Below, piece after piece: positions 28,201 to 37,200 of a stretch of DNA of 64,000 nucleotides. A program made the position numbers and the translations under genes. Every line of letters starts with the position of its first letter. Position 1 is the first letter of the stretch. Below the pieces are notes generated by a model. That model had not been told where the DNA came from. It was given only the letters and a program-made list of their open reading frames with translations, and searched no databases. The DNA lies in contig NC_134837.1 in assembly GCF_004210375.1 (NCBI RefSeq), positions 159,877,310 to 159,941,309 of the forward strand. The letters are read 5' to 3'. This DNA comes from Tachypleus tridentatus. Taxonomy: Eukaryota; Arthropoda; Merostomata; Xiphosura; Limulidae.

Positions 28201-31200
28201 GTGGGGTCAGTGGGTACCGAAATTTTTTCTTTTTCCTATGGATCCTCTAAAAAATGTAAATAAAATTGTAAAAAAACAGTCACTGGGTAAGCGACCACGT
28301 CTTCAATACTCAAAACAGCAATCTTCAACATCAGTAACACACGTACCTCATTTTCTTATATTACATTCTCTTTCAAAAAAACCTTTAGGGCAAATGTCCC
28401 TTTTTTTTATTCAAAAGGGACTAGAGGGACTTGCTGGCTCTCCAAAGTCAGTAAAGAAACTTCGATCTGGTGACATATTGGTTGAAACATCCACATCCCA
28501 ACACAGTGAACTCCTCTTGAATTCAAAGGCAATTGGGAATATACCTATTGAGGTTACACCCCATGCTACCATGAATTCTTCATGAGGAGTTATTGTTGAA
28601 AGGGATTTGAAGAACGTTCCCGAGTCAGAGATTCTCGCTGGTCTCTCCACTCAAGGAGTTTCTGCAGTGAGGCGCATCTCCACTCGCAAAGATGGAGTTA
28701 CACTGCCAACAAATACCCTCGTTTTGACATTTACTTCACCACGTGCACCTGCCACCATCAAGGCAGGTTATCTCATTTGCAGGGTTCGGCCATACATACC
28801 AAACCCTCTTCGATGTTTCCAATGTCAGACCACTAAAAGACATCATGTCGTGGTTCCCTGATATGTGCTCGTTGTGGAGACAAGGACCACGATGCCTATG
28901 ACTGTGACATGAACCCACATTGCGTAAACTGCAATGGTTCTTACCCCTCTTACTTTCATTCTTGCCCAAAATGGTTGGAGGAAAAAGAGGTGCAGCGTTT
29001 GAAAACGACACATAACATTAGTTATCCTGAGGCTCGGAAATTGCTGTCCACAACTCCATCTCGGACATATGCTGCTGCACTTCATTCCACAACTACAGTG
29101 GGAGTTCAGACAGATCTCTCTGTGCCTCCAAGAGAATCGTTTTCAAAACAAATGAAAAGCCTTTTGACCTCCATGGTTAAAAAGGTTGATGAATCGACTT
29201 CCACACCCATCTCTGTTCCTCCCATACCTTCCAACAAACCTCAAAATCCACGTCCTTCAGTTTCAAATACAGGCATTTCTTCTGATACATCTTTTTCTCC
29301 CACCACAAGAGACAAAACAATTATTCGTTCGCGTCCTCAGTCACTGGATTCCCCTTCCAATAACAAAAACCTGCCCACCCGACCCAGAGCAGGATCCATG
29401 GAGGTTGATAGACCTCCTCCGACTAAAGACAGTAAAGAAAAAAGACATGGTCGTAAACCGAAGGGTTCTCCAGCCACTTCGCCTACCCGTTCTTAAAAAT
29501 GGCCACCTTGATACAATGGAACTGTTGAGGTTTACGTTCTAATCTGGATGATATCAAAACGCTGATTGCTTCCTACCATCCTGTTTGTCTTTCTTTACAA
29601 GAAACATTTCTCAAAACTGCTGATACTGTCTCCATTCGGCAGTTTTCTCTGTACAGAAATGACAGGTTGTGTGATGGTCGAGTACATGGAGGGGTGGCAC
29701 TGTTGGTTGATCAACATGTGCCCCCACCCTGTCTTTGTCACTCAACACACTCTTGGAGGCTGTAGCCATCCGTGTTTCCTTGGGTCATACCATCACTGTT
29801 TGTTCTCTGTACCTGTCCCCTGGAGAGACATATGATCAATCAGATCTTGATGCTCTCGTTGAACAATTGCTATCTCCATTTCTAATCCTAGGGGATTTTA
29901 ATGGACATCATCCCCTCTGGGGAAGTGCTATTATTGATGGGAGGGGCCGATCTGTAGAGCGGATGCGCTCTGATCACAATCTTTCTCTTTTCAATACTGG
30001 TTCTTCCACTTACTTTCATGCACCTAGTCAGTCCTTTACAGCTATTGATCTCTCAGTTTGCTCCCCTTCATTATTCTCCCATTTTTCATGGAGGGTTGAC
30101 AGTAATCCACTAGGCAGTGATCATTTTCCTATCCTTTTGAGAGAGACTGGCCGTGGTCGATGCCACCCTACCCGCGTGCCCTGGTGGAAGCTGGATCAGG
30201 CAGACTGGTCCACTTTCACTGCTCTCGCAGATCTTGATCCTGCCATCGTAAATCAGCCATCAATAGACGACTGTGTAGCAGCGGTAACTGACTGTATTAC
30301 ACATGCAGCTGCCCAGTGTATTCCTAAAACCTCGACACGTTTTCCACGATATCCTCGTCCGTGGTGGAATCCTGCTTGCCACTTAGCACAGAAGGCTCAA
30401 AAGCGGGCCTGGGATACTTTTCGTAGATATCCCACACTTTCAAACCAGGTTGCTTTCCAACGGGCCCATGCACATGCTAGGCGGGTAAGACGTCAAAGCC
30501 AGAAGGAATCTTGGATTAAGTTCACAACCAGCATATCTTCTACCACCAGTTCCAATAATAATATTGGACAGGATTCGAAAGGTCAATGGGCACTACAATT
30601 CTGTCCCCCTCTCGATCTTACTCTCTGATGGTCAGGAGGTGACTGATGCTCGGAACATCACTAACACTCTAGGTGAAAGCTTTTGCCGGGTATCTAGCAC
30701 TTCTGCTTGTTCCTCCACCTTCCTGGCCATCAAGACTCAGGCAGAGTGATCTTGAAAAAGGAAAGACTCTTTCCTTTCAAACTGACTGTTTCTTTAACTA
30801 TAATTGTCCCTTTACCCTGGTGGAACTAAAAATGGCCCTTCATCGGTCTGCCAGTACGTCTGTTGGACCTGATGATATTCATTATGACATGCTGCACCAT
30901 CTATCTCCTGCTTCTCTTGATGTCCTTCTGATTGTTTTCAACCGGATCTGGCAGGAGAATTTTTTCCTGATGCCTGGCACCAGGCTATTATTTTACCTTT
31001 CTCTAAGCCAGGGAAAGATCCCAAGATTCCTTCAAACTACCATCCAATTGCTTTGACGAGCTGTCTCTGTAAGACATTAGAAAGGATGGTTAATGCTCGT
31101 CTTGTTTGGTTCCTTGAATCAAAAAACCTCCTCTCGCCCACCCAGTGTGGGTTCTGTCAACAGCACTCCACCACAGACCACCAAATTCATCTTGAAACAT

Positions 31201-34200
31201 CTATCAGAGAAGCCTTTCTCAACCGCCAACATCTTGTATCAATATTCTTTGACATAGAGAAGGCTTACGACACAACATGGTGGTATGGCGTTTTACGAGA
31301 CCTCCATACATATGGGTTACGTGGCCATCTACCCATGTTTATTAAAAATTTTTTAATGGACAGGAGATTCCAAGTTCGTGTGGGTTCGACACTTTCCCGT
31401 TCTTTTGTACAGGAACTTGGAGTCCCTCAAGGCTGTGTATTGAGTGTTACACTCTTCAGTATAAAGATAAATGCCATCACTGAACAACTCCCTCTCACTG
31501 TTGCGAATGGGCTGTATGTCGACGACTTTCACATCTCATGTCAGTTATCAAACATGAGATATATTGAGCGGCAACTACAAACCGCCCTCAATTGTGTACG
31601 GAAGTGGACTCTAGCGAGCGGCTTTAATTTCTCTCTCTCAAAACTGTATGCATGCACTTTTGCCATCGACGGGTATTCACCCTGATCCTGAACTTCATAT
31701 CGGTGAAGTTTTGCTGCCAGTGGTCCCGAGACCAAGTTCTTGGGGCTTATCTTTGATCGTAAACTGACCTTTATACCACACTTAAAGCAGCTTGGGTCAA
31801 ATGCACAAGAGCACTGAACATCCTCCGTGTTCTTTCTTCTACCAGTTGGGGGGCAGATCGCTGTTCAATGTTAAAGGTATATCGTGCTCTTATTAGATCG
31901 AAACTCGATTATGGATCAATGGTCTATGGCTCTGCCAGACCCTCGGCCTTAAAGATGCTGGACCCCATTCATCACCAAGGACTTCGACTCTGCACTGGGG
32001 CTTTCCGTACCTCTCTAGTTCAAAGTATATACATTGAATCTCATGAACCTTCTCTACACCTTCGCCGTTTGCAACTATCTTTACAATATACTTCGAAACT
32101 TCATTCCTCACCAAAGCATCCCACCTGGAAATGTGTTTTTCTTCCTCGGTGGGCAGTACTTTTTCAGAACAGACGATTTGTCATTGCTCCGTTTGGCCTT
32201 CGCATCCGGGCGCAATTGGATGAATTGGGTCTGTCCTTGGATAACATTGCAGATTCCACAGGGCGGCCCATCCCACCATGGCTTATTACAGCCTCCAAAT
32301 GTGTTCTTTCTTTCAGTCACCTAAAAAAGGCAGATACTCCAGATTGGAAGTACCGTCTTTTCTATTCAATGAATATCTTTCAAACAATCATTCAGTTCCC
32401 ATTTATACAGATGGTTCCAAATCAGGTAATTCAGTGGGCTCTGCTATGGGTCAGTAGTTGCACGCAGAATCCCTTCTACAGCTTCTGTGTTCACTGCTGA
32501 ACTGTATGCCATATCTCTTGCCCTGGATCATATTGCAGCTGAGCAGTACTCCAACTGCACTATTTATACTGATTCGCTTAGTTCTATACTTGCCTTGGAA
32601 TCGCTACACGTCAGCTCACATCCTATTCTCGCTGATATTCGAAACCGACTGGCCCATTTCTCATTAGCAGCTACTTCAATCCAGTTTTTCTGGATACCAG
32701 GCCATTTTGTTATTCGCGGGAACGAGCTTGCAGACATAGCTAAATATGTCTGCTTCAGCACCATCACTCCTATGCCTATTCCATACATGGACTATGGTGT
32801 TGTCTTCAAGGCTCAGCTCCGTGCCAGCTGGCAGTCCACTTGTAGTGAGCAACGTGACAACAAACGTTTTCAAATCAAACCCAAAATTGGACTTTGGCCA
32901 TCTAGCTTCCGTAAAGTTCGGAAGGAGGAAGTTGTTCTCACTAGGCTACGCATTGGTCACAGTTTTTTAACTCATCATTTTCTTTTATCTGGAACTGATG
33001 CACCAATGTGTAGTTTGTGTAACACTCAAATCACTATCAGCCACGTTTTACTTTCTTGCCATCGTTACAATTCTCAACGACGGCAATATTTTAACATATT
33101 TTTTCCCAGGGTCAGTCTGTAACATTGGACAGAGTTATTGGTGATGGTGACTCTGTCCAACTTGATAATGTTTTAATTTTTTAATGGCCATTAATCTTTT
33201 TAATCTCATTTAAGTGTTGCATATTTATTCATTACACCTTTTTAATTGTGGTTCCTTTTTCACAGTTTTAATCTCTCTCATTCAATATGACATTGGACAA
33301 TGGCCAGAACATTAAATAACTCGACACCAGGACTGGAAAGGCCAACTTCAAGTGACTAACGCTACTGTTTGAACTACTCGTTAGTCGTCTTGGCGAGTTG
33401 TTATTATACTTTTGCTGCATATCATTTCACACTTTTACTACTTTACTTTTTAGTTCTGGCCATATTGACTCATAACCCAGAACCAGGACTGGAAAGACCA
33501 ACTTCAGGTGACTGACGGTGGTTTTTATACTTACCTGTTAGTCTTCCTGGCGGGTTATGATCATTACCATTCTGCTACAGGTAGTCCTTTACAACTTTGT
33601 TGACTGGATGTCACCATTGGTTTTTACACCATTTTCTGTTTTAATTGCTGTTTTGTTTTTACCTTCATTTACTTTTACAAATTTTACTCCATTTACTTGA
33701 CTTTATCTTTTTACTGGACATTTGACTACTCATTGTTACAATTTTGCTATGTATCTTTTAAAACTTCTATTCTTTTACATTTTGATACTTGTTGCTATGA
33801 CACATAACCCGGAACCAGGACTGGAAAGACCAACTTCAGGTGACTGACGGTGGTTTTGAACTTACCTGTTAGTCTTCCTGGCGGGTTATGATCATTACCT
33901 TTTTGCTAGAGTAAATACCTTACAACTTCTTATACTCTGCCTTCTATCTTAACGTTGTAGACTAGGTGTCAACATTGGTTTTATACTTTTTTGTTTTACC
34001 TTCTTTTCCATTTATGTCTATTACTACATTTATTTATTATTTTTTTTTTACATTTTTATTTTACATTTTTACCAAATGTCTGGCGCAGATAGCCTCGCTG
34101 CTTTGTGCCATAAAACACTAAATTAATCAATCATAATATTGAATCCAGTGAACATTTAGAGATATTTGGGAATAGTTCATTTGTAGTGTAGAATATGAAT

Positions 34201-37200
34201 GGAGTGTTGAGGTATTTGTAATTATATATAAAAAAAAAAGTAGCAAAGTTTTTTTATATAAGATAGTTTTATAGTTGAAACATTCAAGTTAGATTCTTCT
34301 AAGGTAAGTAGTATGTAAATAAAAACAAAAAAAATAAGCTAACTAAGAGAAATATAGTAATAATATAGTTTAAACTTTAATGTATCATTTCAAGGAATAA
34401 GGAATTAATATAATTAAATTATCCATTTAAATTCTTAATTTGGACATAATTTTAATTAGTCACATAAAATGATCTAAGGGTATCATTTTGAAAGTAAATT
34501 AAAAAAAGGTAATAATTGGAATGTTTCATTTTATAATCAACTTAACATTTAGTTTAGTAAGTAGAGTCAACATAAGACTACCCCAGAATTAAAACTTTTA
34601 TGAATAGGTAAAAACCATTCAGCTCTATCTAATAAAACTACCCCATTAACAACAAAGTTTGATTTAGTAGAAACTACATGATATTATCAATGGATGATCC
34701 CCTTTTGCATTAAAATATTATGTGAAATATATTAATAATATCCAGGGTTAGTATCTCTAGTAATAACCAAGTGCTTCTTTAATGACACAGAAGAGCTCCT
34801 ATACATCATCAGAATGCCTCTTAATTACCATCAGAAAAATTTGTATATACTGAGTAGTATAATCCAAACACTCTCATTTAAAATAGAAAAATAATAGTAA
34901 ATGTTTTATCAGCTTCAAAATATATAATGTTGGTGCTGCAACTACAATGCTGCACATATCTTGTTTTATTGCAAGGGGTTCCTTTGTGTCCCCTGATGTT
35001 AAATTTTTTAAAAAATGCCCTTTAATACTAAATGGACAAAAGGATCCCCAAATACTAAATCAGTGAGAAGTATCCCTTGATTATTAAATAGACAAGAAGA
35101 TTTCCTTTTAGATATCATGGAAAATATTGAATAATTTCATTGTTTTTACATGCTTAATCCGTATTAAATTGAGTCATTCTCACAAAGTCACTATAATTGG
35201 TTTCTGCATCGGTTTGAATTTTGTGCAAAGCTACTTGAAGGCTATCTGCACTAGCCTTCCTTAATTTAGCAGTGGAAGACTAGAGAAAAGGCAGCTAGTT
35301 TTCACCACCCACCATCAACTCTTGGGCTACTCTTATAATGGGATTGATTGTCACAATATAGCACTCCCATGGCTGAAAGGGTGAGCATGTTTGGTGTGAC
35401 GGGGATTCAAACCCACAATTTTCAGATTATGAATCAAGTGTCTTAACCACCTGGCCATGCTGGGCCCTTTACAAGATATAATAAATTCTCAGTGGCCTGA
35501 GATAATGTGGCCTAATAAAGTAATTCTCATCTCAAAGCTGTGGTCCTTACTGAAACCACTTTCCATACTTGTAGTTATAAATAAAATGCATTAAATAAAG
35601 ATGTGTTTGAGTACTCCATGTAATTAAATATTAAGATGTACTTACAGTAATAGTGCAAAAACATTAGAAAAGTTAAGTTGACTGTTAGATTCATCCATGC
35701 TCAATTTTATGATACCTGTTGATAATATAAAATATAAAAATCTGTCATTTTAATGCATGAAATCTAGATTAATCACAGTTAACCTGAAGATGACCTAGAA
35801 ACATCAAAATATTGTTCTCTACTTATCAATAAAAGTGTTAATACTCATACCAGCCATTCTGAGATACATCATAGAATATGTGTAACAACATATATGTGTT
35901 GTGTTTTTAATATTTAATATGGAGAGAGAGGACACATAAACTGTTTCACCTTTAGTACAGACCTTCACCATTACCTTTTATTAGTAACTGAATGCTTCAG
36001 TTCTCAGAATATGTAATATTTTTTATAAAGGAAAGGAACCAATTGCTGTAATCTGCTTCATGCAAGTAGAAGAAGAAATAGTTCTTAAAAAACACTAGCA
36101 AAGACATAGTTTCACCAGATAGAGAAACACAATAATGGTAAAATAAATAATTTAACAAAAAGCTACAACTACATGTAAGACACAGTGAATTATTTAACTT
36201 TAATGATTCATATGTAGTTTATAATAAGGATAAAAGATATTTCTCATCACCCTACTTGATGAATTTCTCACAAATGGAAATCAAGATTAATTGATAATAG
36301 CATACCTTACAGAGTTATTTATCATGTGTTTCTTAATCCAAATCTAATAATTGTGGAAAACCTCTGCTTTGTATAAGTGGGTAGTAGCATGCTAAAAAGT
36401 GTTCTAAATATATTCAAGTCAGTCAAAAATATTTCGAACTTAAGGAAAACTTGTGTTAATCTCAGCGTAAGCACCATCCAACAAAAATTTATATTAGCAT
36501 TATCAAGGCTAGCAAATTTCTTTACATTTCCAGAATGAATAGCAACACCATCAAAGTCACGAACAGATATTTTTAAAACAAAGCCACTGTTCTTGTTATT
36601 GTTACAAAACTTTTATATACCTCAACATTTTAGCCTTACAGTTTTTCAAAAAATTAATATTATCTGACCTCTAAAGAGTTAAACAGCATATTCCTATGAT
36701 TCATCGTAAATGATACCACTAGGGCCATTCCAAGGGTAGTGCGGTGCACCCACACAGAACAACATGTGGAGGATGCTTATTTACATCTTTGAAGGTGAAG
36801 GTATATTAGAGGCTTTTGAGGAAGAGTACCGAATTGATATCTTACACAAGATGCCATCAACAACCAGTATGGATGTGGTTCCACATTCCATCAGTAGAGT
36901 GTAACAATGAATCTTTTAAAGCACACTAAAAAAAGGAAGCTCTAGAAATGTAAAACAAAATTAGATAATTTAGAAAATATTAGAATACAAATACAGAAGC
37001 AAAAAGAAGTAAACAAGCCATCATTTATAACTGTTAATAAACAGTTTATTAGTCATAATTCAAGTTGTTCATATTTTTCATTAAGAAAGCAGTGTTATTT
37101 TCTCTATCTTAATAATGAAGGTGTAGTCAAACTTGAGAAAGTCATGTTTAGTAATACTGTATACTGCTTCAACTTATACTTATTGTATTCACCCATCTTT

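Larger units (their letters stand above)
27796..34130 (+). mobile_element. I-type (RNase H-bearing) non-LTR retrotransposon, full length, with 12-bp TSD
   Basis: A 6.3-kb LINE with all parts in order: a GC-richer 5' UTR (27796-28237), ORF1 (28238-29496), ORF2 with endonuclease, RT and RNase H (29499-33122), a 3' UTR with three tandem stem-loops (33315-33890), and a 3' end with a hairpin and aatc-type repeats (34082-34130). It is bounded by tcataatattga at 27784-27795 and again at 34131-34142, a target site duplication seen directly, so the 5' end is complete. An RNase H domain after RT places it in the I superfamily by family knowledge. Both ORFs carry stops and frameshifts, so the copy is dead. 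A second copy lies antisense at 58035-61105. Sense orientation in Rab30 intron 3. Confidence 0.9.
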
